Positions 1 through 8,533 of a DNA stretch of 64,000 nt are shown here, piece by piece. This DNA comes from JAKQDH01 sp029558835 (GTDB lineage: Bacteria; Planctomycetota; Phycisphaerae; UBA1845). Made by a program: the position numbers and the translations under genes. Each line of letters opens with the position of its first letter. Position 1 is the first letter of the stretch. The stretch is taken from positions 1 to 64,000 of the forward strand of contig DAOQSN010000027.1 of assembly GCA_035356615.1 (NCBI GenBank). The letters are read 5' to 3'. The notes under the pieces were generated by a model, which was not told where the DNA came from, did not search any database, and was given only the letters and a program-made list of their open reading frames with translations.

Positions 1-57
1 CGCGCGCTGGAACATCCGGAGGAGGGTCGGATAGATGCTTCGTGAGAAATCTTCTGC

Positions 58-420
58 AAGGCCCTGGCAACGTTCGTGCGCCCTCCGGGCGAAGACGCGA
101 GTGCCCCCCGGCCTCCCGGAGGAAAACGCGAACGGCCCGCGGCCTGCAACCAACGCGCTGCGGGCGAAGAACCAGCGCCTCCCGGGTGAGCAACCGACGT
201 CCTCCTCCGCCCGGAGGGCGGGCGATCGTTGCCAGGGACTTCGAGTCCCTGGGGGCCGCCCGCTTGCTTCTTCTTCCTCTTCTTCTCAGCCCGCCCGGAG
301 GGCGGACGAGCCCGCTGGGACCGTCCGCACGCCCCAGCGGAAGCAACACACGCCTGCCTGGCGCAGGGAAACACAGACCCTCCGCCGCGCGCGAGGACGC
401 TAAACACGTGCGGAAGGGAG
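58..420. repeat. Dispersed intergenic repeat, family B copy 1; fills most of gene-free 1-598
   Basis: The first 598 bases hold no credible gene; the open frames here overlap in several phases and look like GC-driven shadows. Bases about 58-345 are similar, in the same orientation, to 24780-25240. Shared blocks include the core CCCGGAGGGCGG, a GATCGTTGCCAGG block followed by a short palindrome around GGGACTTCGAGTCCC, and a TTCTTC-rich tract. A GCTAAACA motif at about 399-406 matches the end of family C. Copy limits are approximate because the alignment was done by eye. Confidence 0.6.
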
Positions 421-598
421 AGGGGTCTGGTCCTTGGCTATTGGTCGGGGGGCCGACGCTACGTGCCCAAGGCACGGCACCACGGATCCATGTTGTGGCG
501 CCACGGGCTTAGTGGTGGTCGTGCTGCCGGGGCGCCGCGTGCGCATGCGCACGCAGCGCGAGAGCATGGCACCCGGCGGAGCCTGGGCGCGCGGGGTA

Positions 599-1726
599 TT
601 AGTGTTTGGGTAGCGCGGCCACGAGCTGGTCGATCTCGCGCTCGCTGTTGTACACGTGCGGGCTGGCGCGGAGCCGGCCCCGGCGGCAGGCGATCACGAT
701 GCGGTGTTCGGTCTCCAGGTGCCGCTGGATGCGGTCGTGATCGTGCAGGTCGGACCGGAAGGCGAGGATGCCGCTGGACTCGGTCGGCGTGCGCGGGCTC
801 ACGACGCGGTAGCCCTTCTCGCGGACGCCGGCCGCCAGCCGGTCCGTCAGATACAGCAGCCGATGGCTGATGTGCTCCAGCCCGATCTCGTGGATCAGCT
901 CGAGCGCCCCGCCGAGGGCGTAGATGCCGGCCAGGTTGTAGGAGCCGGACTCGTAGCGCCGCGCGGACTCCGCGAACTCGAACTGGTAGCGGTCGAAATC
1001 AAACGGCTCCTTCATCGACAACCAGCCGATGGTCGTGGGACGCAGGTGTCCCTGCAACTCCTTGCGGACGTAGAAGATGCCCGCCCCCTCGGGGGCACAC
1101 AGCCACTTGTGCCCGTCGGCGGAGAGGAAGTCCACGTTCATGGCCTTCACGTCGACCGGGAACGCCCCCAGCGACTGGATGGCATCGACGCACAGCAGCA
1201 CGCCCTTGCTCTGGCAGTAGGCCCCCAGCGAGGCCAAGTCCGTGCGGTAGCCGGTGGCAAACTGCACGTGCGAGAGGGACACCACGCGGGTGCGGCTGTC
1301 GATGGCCGCCAGCAGCCGCTCCAGCGGGATCCGCCCGTCCTCCTCCAGCACCATGCGCACCTGCACCCCCCGGGCACGCAACGCCTGCCAGGGGTAGATG
1401 TTGGAGGGGAACTCGGCGTTGCTGGTCACCACGTTGTCGCCGCTTTGCCAGTTGAGCCCGTTGGCGACGAAGCTGATGCCCTCGCTGGTGTTCTTGATGA
1501 AGGCGATCTCGTCGGGGTTGGCGCCGACAAGCTGGGCGGCCTGGCTGCGCACGTGCTCGACGTGCTTGAAGAACCCGGCGTGCAGGTACGCGCCCTCGGC
1601 CACCTGCGTCAGGTACCGGCGCGCAGCGTCGGCGGCCCGCCGGCTGATCGGGGCGGCGGCGGCGTGATTCAGGAAGTTGTAGTTCCGCGTGATCGGGAAC
1701 TCGTCACGCAGCGCCTGCCAGTCCAT
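599..1726 (-). CDS. Class V PLP-dependent aminotransferase (cysteine desulfurase / isopenicillin-N-epimerase-like)
   Basis: A 375-residue fold-type I PLP enzyme of the class V family. The PLP-binding lysine is K207 in SADGHKW, and the cofactor-ring aspartate is D181 in CVDAIQS. The N-terminus contains the FLNHAAAAP block that replaces the usual LDNAATTP of NifS/SufS. The C-terminus ends in an SPHVYNSEREIDQLV block typical of the family. I see no NifS-like catalytic-cysteine loop of the kind present in the second class V enzyme at 6040-8247, so cysteine desulfurase activity is not supported; the substrate cannot be read from sequence. ATG start, preceded by GAGCAGG. It stands alone, divergent from murJ. 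Confidence 0.85.
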   Translation of the reverse strand: MDWQALRDEFPITRNYNFLNHAAAAPISRRAADAARRYLTQVAEGAYLHAGFFKHVEHVRSQAAQLVGANPDEIAFIKNTSEGISFVANGLNWQSGDNVVTSNAEFPSNIYPWQALRARGVQVRMVLEEDGRIPLERLLAAIDSRTRVVSLSHVQFATGYRTDLASLGAYCQSKGVLLCVDAIQSLGAFPVDVKAMNVDFLSADGHKWLCAPEGAGIFYVRKELQGHLRPTTIGWLSMKEPFDFDRYQFEFAESARRYESGSYNLAGIYALGGALELIHEIGLEHISHRLLYLTDRLAAGVREKGYRVVSPRTPTESSGILAFRSDLHDHDRIQRHLETEHRIVIACRRGRLRASPHVYNSEREIDQLVAALPKH

Positions 1727-2039
1727 AACGCACCTGCTCTAAGAAGCGGCCCCGCGGCCCCAACGGCCACCGGCGCTCGCTCCACCCAATACTAGCGGGC
1801 CCACCGCGCGCTTTCCACCGCGAACGGATGCGGAAGACACGCCGGAAGTTCCCGAGAAAAGTGTACGTTTTGCGCAGGTTGCGGGCACGCGGCCCTTGAC
1901 TGGAAACTCGCGCCGCGCTATGCCGATAACCGCTCGCCCGCGACCCGCGCGCGCCGGGCGGCGGGGTCGGCTCCCCGGACGCCGCGCGGGGTACAGCGGC
2001 TCCCTTGTCAGCGGCGCGCCGGCGGGTATCGTGCCCGCG
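1727..2039. other. Divergent intergenic region, aminotransferase / murJ
   Basis: This 313-base gap must carry the promoters of both divergent genes. I cannot place a convincing -35/-10 pair, and no repeat family recognised elsewhere in the window is present. Open frames that cross it are in shadow phases. Confidence 0.5.
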
Positions 2040-3584
2040 ATGTCACTCACCGGTCGACTCGTCGCGTCCACTCGGCTGATTGCCGTGCTCACGTTGGGCT
2101 CGCGCGTCGCCGGCATGGCGCGAGAGTGGGTGTTCAGCTACTTCTTCGGCACCAGTGAACTGCTCAGCGCCTTCAGCATTGCCTACCTGGTGTCCAACCT
2201 CGCCCGGCGGCTCTTTGGGGAAGGCGCCCTGTCGTCGGCCACGATTCCCGTGCTCACGGAAAGCCTGCACACGCGCGGTGAGCAGGCGTCGCGACAACTG
2301 TTGGGCAGCGTCCTGACGCTGTTGGTGGTCTTCCTGAGCGCGGCGACGGTCGTTGGCGAACTGGTGCTGGCCGGCTGGCGCACGGTGCAGAGCGACCCGG
2401 CCCTCGACTTCACCGCCATCATGCTGCCCTTCATGGTGCCCATCTGCGCCGTGGCGGTGGCAGGTGGCGCCCTCAACGTGCGTAACCACTTCGCCACCCC
2501 GGCCGCCCTGCCGGTGGCCCTCAACCTCACGATCATCGCCGGAGCGCTGCTGGCGGCGCTGGGGTTGGGCTGGCGCGACCGGCCCCTCATGGTCGCCATC
2601 TGCGTCACGGTGCTGGTCGCGGGGCTACTTCAGGTGCTGCTGATTGCCTGGGCCCTGCGGGCCAACGGGTTCTTCCCGATCTTCGGCGGCCCCTGGCGTG
2701 ATCCGCTGGTGCGGTCGGTGTTCACGCTGATGGCCCCGATGGTGCTGGGCCTGTCGGCCGTGCAGATCAATACCTGCGCTGACTCACTCATCGCCTACCT
2801 CTTCGTCAGCGTGAACGGGGAGCGCATCGGGCCGTCAGTGCTGCGCTTCGCACAGTACCTGTATCAGCTTCCGTTGGGAGTGCTGGGGATCGCGCTGGCG
2901 ACGGCCATCTTCCCGACCCTCTCCGCGCGCTCGACCAGCGGCGATCGGGCGGGCCTGGCGGACGTCCTGGGCCGGGGCATGCGTCTGAGCCTGTTCCTGG
3001 CCTTCCCGGCCGGTGCGGGCCTGTTCCTGGTCGCCCATCCGCTGGTGGCCACGCTGTTCGAGCGGGGTGAGTTCACCGGGGCCGACACGCACCGTGTGGC
3101 CGCGGTCTTGCAGTGCTACAGCTTGGGCATGCCGGCCTACTTCGCCTTGCACGTCCTGGTCCGCACGTTCTACGCCGAACACGACAGTCGGACGCCCGCG
3201 CGCACGGCGCTGGGCCTGGTTCTTGTGAACCTCACGCTCAACGTCGTGCTGGTGTTCCCGCTCCAGGAGCGTGGCCTGGCGCTCTCCACGGCCGTCTGCG
3301 CCGTCGTGCAGGCAGGCTGGCTGGCCCGCAAGCTCAGCCAACGGTTGCCGGAGGTGGACCGGCTCGGCGTCGGGCGCAGCGTGCTGCGGACGGTGGCTGC
3401 GACGGGGGCCATGGTCGTCGTCGTGGCGGCTGCGGACTGGCTGCCGGTGCTGCAACCGCTGCTGCGGATCCACGCCGGCGTCCGGCTGGTGGTGCTCATG
3501 GGCGCGGGGGCGATGACCTTCGCCCTGGCGGCGTGGGGGCTGCGGCTGGAGGAGCTGCGCGACCTGCTGCGCCGAGGTCGATGA
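2040..3584 (+). CDS. murJ: Lipid II flippase MurJ (MviN family)
   Basis: A 514-residue polytopic membrane protein. It flips lipid II across the inner membrane for peptidoglycan synthesis. The N-terminus has the family signature: RLIAVLTLGSRVAGMAREW followed by FFG and NLARRLFGEGALSSA. The length and about 14 hydrophobic segments suit MurJ of the MOP superfamily. The ATG at 2040 is chosen because the MurJ homology begins directly there; an in-frame ATG at 1896 would add 48 low-complexity Arg/Gly/Ala residues. The Shine-Dalgarno is weak. Together with murA and lgt elsewhere in the window it argues for a peptidoglycan-making, lipoprotein-bearing cell. No neighbour is clearly co-transcribed. Confidence 0.93.
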   Translation: MSLTGRLVASTRLIAVLTLGSRVAGMAREWVFSYFFGTSELLSAFSIAYLVSNLARRLFGEGALSSATIPVLTESLHTRGEQASRQLLGSVLTLLVVFLSAATVVGELVLAGWRTVQSDPALDFTAIMLPFMVPICAVAVAGGALNVRNHFATPAALPVALNLTIIAGALLAALGLGWRDRPLMVAICVTVLVAGLLQVLLIAWALRANGFFPIFGGPWRDPLVRSVFTLMAPMVLGLSAVQINTCADSLIAYLFVSVNGERIGPSVLRFAQYLYQLPLGVLGIALATAIFPTLSARSTSGDRAGLADVLGRGMRLSLFLAFPAGAGLFLVAHPLVATLFERGEFTGADTHRVAAVLQCYSLGMPAYFALHVLVRTFYAEHDSRTPARTALGLVLVNLTLNVVLVFPLQERGLALSTAVCAVVQAGWLARKLSQRLPEVDRLGVGRSVLRTVAATGAMVVVVAAADWLPVLQPLLRIHAGVRLVVLMGAGAMTFALAAWGLRLEELRDLLRRGR

Positions 3585-3739
3585 GCCTGGGGGAGTGCGC
3601 GGCGGAGGCGTCGTAAGGGCAGCGCCGGCCCCCGCAGCCGGCGTGGAAGTTCGCAAGGCCTACGGCTCCTGCGTCCCCTGGGGGGGGCACTACAGGGCCG
3701 CCGGAGCTGTCTCAAAGACCGGCACCACCGCAGGCTTGG

Positions 3740-4453
3740 TCACCGCCGGCGTCGGGTTCTGCGCAGCTCCACCAGCACCACCAGGGCGCACAGATTGGCG
3801 ATGGCCATGCCCGCGGCGATGAGCCACAAGGGAAACATGAAGCGGAGCCAGCCGATCGCACCAGCGGCCGGGCGGGGGCGGGCCCCCAGCAGCCAGGTCC
3901 AATGGTCGAAGAAGGCGACGGCCTGGGGGTCTTTGCCTCGCCAGTCGATCCCGTGGGCGGCGTAGACTTGGCCTCCGCGCGCATAGTATCCGACGGCCCC
4001 ACCGGCGTCGGCCACCAGGCCGACCGCGCCGCCGCCGTTGGCCACGACACCCACCGCGCCGCCGCCTAACACGGCCCCACCGATCGCCCCGCCGCCGAGG
4101 GCGAGAATGCCGATCCCCAGGCCCCCGAGGGCGAACACGCCGATCGCCAGGCCACCGATGGCGATGATGCCGATCGCCCGCCCGCCGATCGCCAGCCAGC
4201 CCAGGGCCGTGTCGCCGATGGCGATGATGCCGCGAGCCTTGCCGTAGGGCTCGTCGTCATCGGCGCCCACCGCAACGTGTACGAGCGGCAGGCCGAACAG
4301 CACAATCGCCGAACGGTAGCGCTTGCCGCGCGGAATGCCGCGCTGACGCTCGAGCACCTCCACGATCGGCTTGCCGCACTCCGGGCACTTGCTGGATTCG
4401 GTCAGCCCCCGTAGCGAGTAGCCGCAGTTCCGGCAGTATGGATCACGTCCCAT
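3740..4453 (-). CDS. Zinc-ribbon membrane protein with pentapeptide-like Gly/Ala/Ile repeats
   Basis: A 237-residue protein of unknown function. An N-terminal zinc ribbon uses C7, C10, C23 and C26. Residues about 76-165 consist of roughly 18 consecutive five-residue units with consensus xxA(I/V/L)G, for example GLAIG VFALG GLGIG ILALG. A hydrophobic segment at about 201-229 followed by RRTRRRR suggests a C-terminal membrane anchor with a positive cytoplasmic tail. The exact five-residue period suggests a beta-solenoid-like stack, although the units do not match the classical A(D/N)Lxx pentapeptide consensus. The ATG at 4453 is chosen because the zinc ribbon follows at once; a longer frame runs back into repeat A1 and is not credible as protein. 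Confidence 0.75.
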   Translation of the reverse strand: MGRDPYCRNCGYSLRGLTESSKCPECGKPIVEVLERQRGIPRGKRYRSAIVLFGLPLVHVAVGADDDEPYGKARGIIAIGDTALGWLAIGGRAIGIIAIGGLAIGVFALGGLGIGILALGGGAIGGAVLGGGAVGVVANGGGAVGLVADAGGAVGYYARGGQVYAAHGIDWRGKDPQAVAFFDHWTWLLGARPRPAAGAIGWLRFMFPLWLIAAGMAIANLCALVVLVELRRTRRRR

Positions 4454-4496
4454 GGCTCGACCACTCCGCGCAACGGGCGAACCGATGAGCGAAAGC

Positions 4497-4595
4497 GGGT
4501 GGCATGGCCAAGCGCGGCGCCGCCATGTCTTTCGGCGAACCTGGGGCTGCCTGCGGCGACGGCATGCCGGCGCCTGCGGCTTGGGCATGCCACCC
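4497..4595. repeat. Family A palindromic repeat, copy A1
   Basis: The element starts GGGTGGCATGGCCAAGC and ends GGCTTGGGCATGCCACCC, so its ends form an imperfect inverted repeat. The interior carries the family blocks GGCGCCGCCATG and CGGCATGCCGGCGCC. It lies between the zinc-ribbon gene and serA. Related copies are at 40341, 44645, 50247, 51830 and 63477. Confidence 0.85.
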
Positions 4596-4656
4596 GGTCG
4601 TTGTGCTTACACATACCACCCGATCTTTGTACACGTGCGGGCCCTGCTGCACGTGC

Positions 4657-5619
4657 TTAGTTCACCGTGTTGGGCACCGGCTGCCCCTTCATCGTGCACT
4701 CGACGATGCGGACGGCCTCTTCCGCGACGGCGAGCTGCGCCTCTTCCGTCGAGGCGCCGATGTGGTGGGTGCCGTAGATGCGGCCGGCCTGCACGACGGC
4801 GTCCTTGAACTCCTTATCGTTGGCGCCGGGCTCGACCTCGTAGACATCGAGGCCCGCCCCGCCGAGCTTGCCGTTCTTCACCGCGTCCGCGAGCGCCTTC
4901 TCATCGACCACGCCGCCGCGGCTGCAGTTGATGAGGAACGCGGTCGGTTTCATCAGGGCAAGCTGCGCGCCGCCGATCAGGTGCTTGGTCTTGTCGCCGC
5001 CCGGCACGTGCAGCGTGACGACATCGGACTCCTTCAGAAGCTGCTCCATGCTCACCTTGCGGATGCCCAGCTCCTTCTCATACTGCTTCTGGTCGATCAC
5101 GTCGCTGTAGAGCAGCTTCATGTCGAAGGCCTTGGCGCGGACGGCGATCTCGTAGCCGATGCGTCCCAGCCCGACGACGCCCAGCGTCCTACCCTTGAGC
5201 CCCAGGGCCTTGCTGTACTCCTTCTTGTTCCAGACGCCGCGGCGCAGGTCCACGGTGTTGTCCACGATCCTCCTATCCAGCGCCAGCATCAGTCCCACGG
5301 CCAGCTCCGCCACGGCCACCGAGTTCTTCCCCGGGCAGTTGGCGACGCGAATGCCGTGCTTGGTGGCCGCCGGCACGTCGATGGTGTCCACGCCGGCACC
5401 GGCGCGGATGACGAGCTCCAAGGCCGCCTGCTTGCCCGCCTCCAGAATGTCGGCCGTCACCTTCGTCGAGCGGACCACCAGGATCTGGCACTTGGTGTCG
5501 CGCACCGCGTCGCGCAGGGAATCGCCCTGCAGATCAGCGTCCAGCGTGACCTGACAGCCCAGCGTCTTCATCTTCTCCACGCCGGGTTTCTCGAACTTGT
5601 CAGCAATCAGTACTTTCAT
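4657..5619 (-). CDS. serA: D-3-phosphoglycerate dehydrogenase, short form
   Basis: A 320-residue NAD-dependent 2-hydroxyacid dehydrogenase that would oxidise 3-phosphoglycerate in the first step of serine synthesis. Visible motifs are AGAGVDTIDVPAA, the Rossmann fingerprint VVGLGRIG, the catalytic-loop block NCSRGGVVDEKAL, and the catalytic histidine in GTHHIGASTEEA. There is no ASB or ACT domain after the catalytic core, so this is the short form without the classical serine-binding regulatory domain. The ATG at 5619 has a strong GGAGGCAAG Shine-Dalgarno. It is the last gene of a leftward set after the SelD fusion and the Mop protein. Another 2-hydroxyacid dehydrogenase specificity is possible but less likely. 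Confidence 0.88.
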   Translation of the reverse strand: MKVLIADKFEKPGVEKMKTLGCQVTLDADLQGDSLRDAVRDTKCQILVVRSTKVTADILEAGKQAALELVIRAGAGVDTIDVPAATKHGIRVANCPGKNSVAVAELAVGLMLALDRRIVDNTVDLRRGVWNKKEYSKALGLKGRTLGVVGLGRIGYEIAVRAKAFDMKLLYSDVIDQKQYEKELGIRKVSMEQLLKESDVVTLHVPGGDKTKHLIGGAQLALMKPTAFLINCSRGGVVDEKALADAVKNGKLGGAGLDVYEVEPGANDKEFKDAVVQAGRIYGTHHIGASTEEAQLAVAEEAVRIVECTMKGQPVPNTVN

Positions 5620-5801
5620 GGTTCAGCTTGCCTCCGCCTTCTGGGGGCGGAACCCGTCCCGAACCGCCGGGACCGGTCCCTCCCGTGCTTCGCCTGACTG
5701 CGATGCCGCGCTCGGGCCGCCCTGGGCACTCGGCGTTCAGGAGGCAACCCCGCGGCTCGGTCAGGCGGTTCATTCCCGCCACCGGATCAGGTTCCGCCGC
5801 T

Positions 5802-6014
5802 TCAATCCTCGCGTGCCAGAAGGACGTTGATCGCCTTCACCAGCACCTTCACTTCGCTTCCCTTCTTGAGTCCCAGCTCCTTCAGGGAATCCAGCGTCAT
5901 CACCGAGCACATCGTCGAGTCGGCCGGGATCTCCAGCTTGACCTGGCACATCAGAGCGCCCTTCTTGATCTCGACGACCTTGCCCACCAGTTGATTGCGC
6001 GCTCCGTATTTCAC
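5802..6014 (-). CDS. Single-domain TOBE / Mop-type molybdate-binding protein
   Basis: A 70-residue protein made of one Mop-like TOBE domain, with the typical sequence SxRNQLxGKVVEIKKG, then MCQVKLEI and KKGSEVKVLVKAINVLLA. Such proteins bind molybdate or tungstate oxyanions and buffer Mo in the cytoplasm; several must assemble to form binding sites. The GTG at 6014 is preferred: GGGAGGAG lies about eight bases upstream and the domain starts immediately, whereas the ATG at 6047 adds 11 unrelated residues. The gene begins only 25 bases after the NifS-SelD fusion ends, so the two are probably co-transcribed. Mo plus Se would suit formate dehydrogenase, but that link is inference. Confidence 0.8.
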   Translation of the reverse strand: MKYGARNQLVGKVVEIKKGALMCQVKLEIPADSTMCSVMTLDSLKELGLKKGSEVKVLVKAINVLLARED

Positions 6015-6039
6015 GCTCGTACTCCTCCCATGCGGTACG

Positions 6040-8247
6040 TCAGCCAACTACCATCCGTCCCCCGCCGGAACGGGTGACCCGCCCAATGATACAAGCCGCC
6101 TCGACGCCCGCGGCCCTCAACGCCTCCACGGCCGCCTCAGCCTGTGTTGCCGGTACGGCCGCCAGCAACCCGCCCGACGTCTGCGCGTCACACGCCAGCA
6201 TCCGCACCGTCTCCGGCACGCTGGGCGCCCACTCAACCAAGGGCTCCACGTAGCCGCGATTGGCCCGCGTTCCGCCCGGCACGTGCCCGGCCAGCGCCAA
6301 CTCCGGTGCCGGGGCGATCCACGGCAACGCCCGGTGGTCGAGTTCCACGTCCACTTGGCTGGCAGTAATCATACCGCGCAGGTGTCCCAAGAGCCCGAAA
6401 CCGGTGACGTCGGTGCAGGCGTGGACCTCGAAGCTGCGCAGGGCGTCCGCGGCCGCCCGGTTCAGCGTCATCATGACGCGGCAGAGACGGTCCCGCGCCG
6501 GCGCCGGCAGCGCCCCGGCCTTCAGGGCGGTGGTCAGCACGCCCGTCCCCAGCGGCTTGGTAAGGATCAGGGCGTCGCCCGGCCGGGCCCCCACGTTCGT
6601 CCACACCTCGGCCGGCGACACCACGCCCGTGACCACCAGCCCAAACTTCGGCTCCGGATCGTCCACGGTGTGCCCGCCGATGATCGCAATCCCCGCCTCC
6701 TGCGCGACCCGCCCTCCACCGCGCAGAATTTCCTGCAACACGCGCAGCGGCAGGCGGTTCGACGGGAACGCCACCACGCTCAAGGCAAACAGCGGCCGGC
6801 CGCCCATGGCATAGATGTCACTGAGGGAATTGGCGGCCGCAATGGCCCCGAACGTAAACGGGTCGTCCACGATCGGCGTGAAGAAATCGACCGTTTGCAC
6901 CAGCGCCAGGTCGGGAGCGATGCGATAGACGGCCGCATCGTCACCGGTCTCGATCCCCACCAGCACGTTCGGATCGCCGCTGATGCGCGGCAGGCCGGCC
7001 AGCACTTCCTCGAGCGCCTGGGGGCGCAGCTTGCACGCACAGCCGAGGCCGCTGGTAAAGCGCGTGAGGTGGATTTCCTCCTCCGCGGGGGCTGGTGCCG
7101 CTGCCGAACCTGCGGCCGGACGCAGCCGTCGCACCACCCGGACGACTGCCTCCACCGCCCGATCCACCTCCGCTTCGGTCAGGAACGCGCCGGTGGAGAA
7201 GCGGATGGTGCCCATCGCGTATTCGACGGGGACGTTCATGGCCTGGAGCGTCGGCGACATGATGACCTGATCAGCGTGACAGGCGGCCCCGGCCGAGGCA
7301 GCCACCTCCGTCGATTCCGACAGAATCGCCCGGGCCTCGATACCCGGGAAGCTCAAGCTCAACGTATTGGGTAGGCGCTGCTCCGGGTGCCCGTTGAGGC
7401 GCACCTCCGGCAGCGCCGCACGGATGCCCGCGTGCAACTGGTCGCGCAACCTCTTCGCGTGGGCGGCGCGCTGGGGCAGGCGTTCGCGGGCGAGGGCACA
7501 CGCTTTGCCCAGCCCGACGATCTCGAGCACGTTCTCGGTTCCCGCCCGCCAGCCACGCTCGTGGTCGGCACCGAACAAGAGCTTCTCCAGCGCCACGCCG
7601 GTGCGCACGTACAGGGCGCCCACGCCCTTGGGTGCGTACAGCTTGTGCCCCGCCACGGAAAGCAAATCGACGCCGAGCTCATCCACGACCGTGGGGATCT
7701 TGCCCACCGACTGGGCCGCATCCGTGTGCACGAGCACGCCGTGGCGATGGGCTACATCCGCAATCGCCCGGATCGGCTGAATCGTCCCCACCTCGTTGTT
7801 GGCGTGCATAATGGTGACCAGGATCGTCGCCGGTGTGATCGCCTTCTCGACCGCCTCCGCGGCCACCAGCCCGGTTTCGTCCATGGGCAACACAGTTACC
7901 CGGAAACCCTGCTGCTCGAGGTAGTGACAGACCTCCGTCACGGCGGGGTGCTCGATGGCCGACGTGACGATATGGTTACCCGTGGACCGCAACGCCTGAG
8001 CCACGCCGCGCAGGGCGAGGTTGTTCGACTCCGAGCCGCCGCTGGTGAAGATGATCTCCTCCGGCCGGGCGCCAAGCAGTTCGGCGACCTGTTGCCGGGC
8101 ACCTTCCACCGCCTGCTTCGTGCGCACCCCGTAGACGTGGCTGCTGGACGGGTTGCCGAAGTGGGTTTCCAGGTACGGGCGCATCGCCTCGATGACGGCC
8201 GGGTCCAGCGGCGTCGTGGCGTTGTAGTCCAGGTAGATCGGTTCCAA
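6040..8247 (-). CDS. selD: Fusion of NifS-like cysteine desulfurase and selenide, water dikinase (SelD)
   Basis: A 735-residue two-domain protein, numbered from the TTG at 8247. Residues about 1-380 form a NifS-like cysteine desulfurase with LDYNATTPLD at the start, PLP lysine K202 in VAGHKLYAPKG, and catalytic loop cysteine C323 in ASAGAACHAD. After an Ala/Pro linker, residues about 392-735 form SelD, which makes selenophosphate from selenide and ATP. The SelD catalytic block reads GLGCACK, giving C403 and K406; the position that is Sec in some SelDs is Cys here. GDDAAVY and QTVDFFTP blocks follow. The TTG start is chosen because GGAGG lies eight bases upstream and the desulfurase homology begins there; an ATG 15 codons earlier lacks a good site. 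The fusion would couple selenide release from selenocysteine to selenophosphate synthesis. Confidence 0.92.
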   Translation of the reverse strand: MEPIYLDYNATTPLDPAVIEAMRPYLETHFGNPSSSHVYGVRTKQAVEGARQQVAELLGARPEEIIFTSGGSESNNLALRGVAQALRSTGNHIVTSAIEHPAVTEVCHYLEQQGFRVTVLPMDETGLVAAEAVEKAITPATILVTIMHANNEVGTIQPIRAIADVAHRHGVLVHTDAAQSVGKIPTVVDELGVDLLSVAGHKLYAPKGVGALYVRTGVALEKLLFGADHERGWRAGTENVLEIVGLGKACALARERLPQRAAHAKRLRDQLHAGIRAALPEVRLNGHPEQRLPNTLSLSFPGIEARAILSESTEVAASAGAACHADQVIMSPTLQAMNVPVEYAMGTIRFSTGAFLTEAEVDRAVEAVVRVVRRLRPAAGSAAAPAPAEEEIHLTRFTSGLGCACKLRPQALEEVLAGLPRISGDPNVLVGIETGDDAAVYRIAPDLALVQTVDFFTPIVDDPFTFGAIAAANSLSDIYAMGGRPLFALSVVAFPSNRLPLRVLQEILRGGGRVAQEAGIAIIGGHTVDDPEPKFGLVVTGVVSPAEVWTNVGARPGDALILTKPLGTGVLTTALKAGALPAPARDRLCRVMMTLNRAAADALRSFEVHACTDVTGFGLLGHLRGMITASQVDVELDHRALPWIAPAPELALAGHVPGGTRANRGYVEPLVEWAPSVPETVRMLACDAQTSGGLLAAVPATQAEAAVEALRAAGVEAACIIGRVTRSGGGRMVVG

Positions 8248-8300
8248 CGAGCGTTCCTCCGCTGACGCGGCCGTGCCGGCAAGGGACGGCATCCGTGTGC

Positions 8301-8370
8301 GGGCTTCATCAGTCCCCCAGGTCCCAAGGACCTGGGCCGCCCCGCCGGGTCCGAAGGACCTCGGCCACCC
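8301..8370 (-). repeat. Family F hairpin repeat, copy F1
   Basis: On the minus strand this holds two tandem hairpin units built on CCAGGTCC...GGACCTGG-like arms, ending GGGGGACTGATGAAG. The same unit and the same 3' boundary (GGGGGACTGATGAAC) occur at 55918-56036. It lies just upstream of the NifS-SelD gene, in the divergent gap with the histidine kinase. Confidence 0.7.
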
Positions 8371-8533
8371 GGCCGACGATTATCCGTGTTCGGGGGGCGA
8401 CGGCAATTGTCGGCCCGACGCCAACGGCTTGGGCCGGCGGGCAGGGTTGGGGAGCAGTGGGCCGCGGGGGCTTGACGCGGGCGAGGCGGCGTGGGCTCAA
8501 CGCCGGCGACGCGGCACGGTACACTGGTGGACG

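Noticed and set aside
35..870. Overlapping plus-strand open frames of 122, 156 and 213 codons
   Set aside because: They run in different phases through repeat family B, are rich in Arg/Pro/Gly, and have no ribosome-binding site or domain. The last overlaps the real aminotransferase gene antisense.
656..1795. Long antisense frames opposite real genes (for example opposite the aminotransferase, serA, topA, murA, groEL)
   Set aside because: They follow from the high third-position GC of the real genes; they lack ribosome-binding sites and family motifs.
5620..5801. Riboswitch or leader RNA before serA
   Set aside because: Several GC-rich hairpins can be drawn, but none matches a riboswitch core I can recognise.
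6040..8247. Selenocysteine codon in the SelD active site
   Set aside because: The active-site block reads GLGCACK with ordinary Cys codons; no in-frame UGA is needed.
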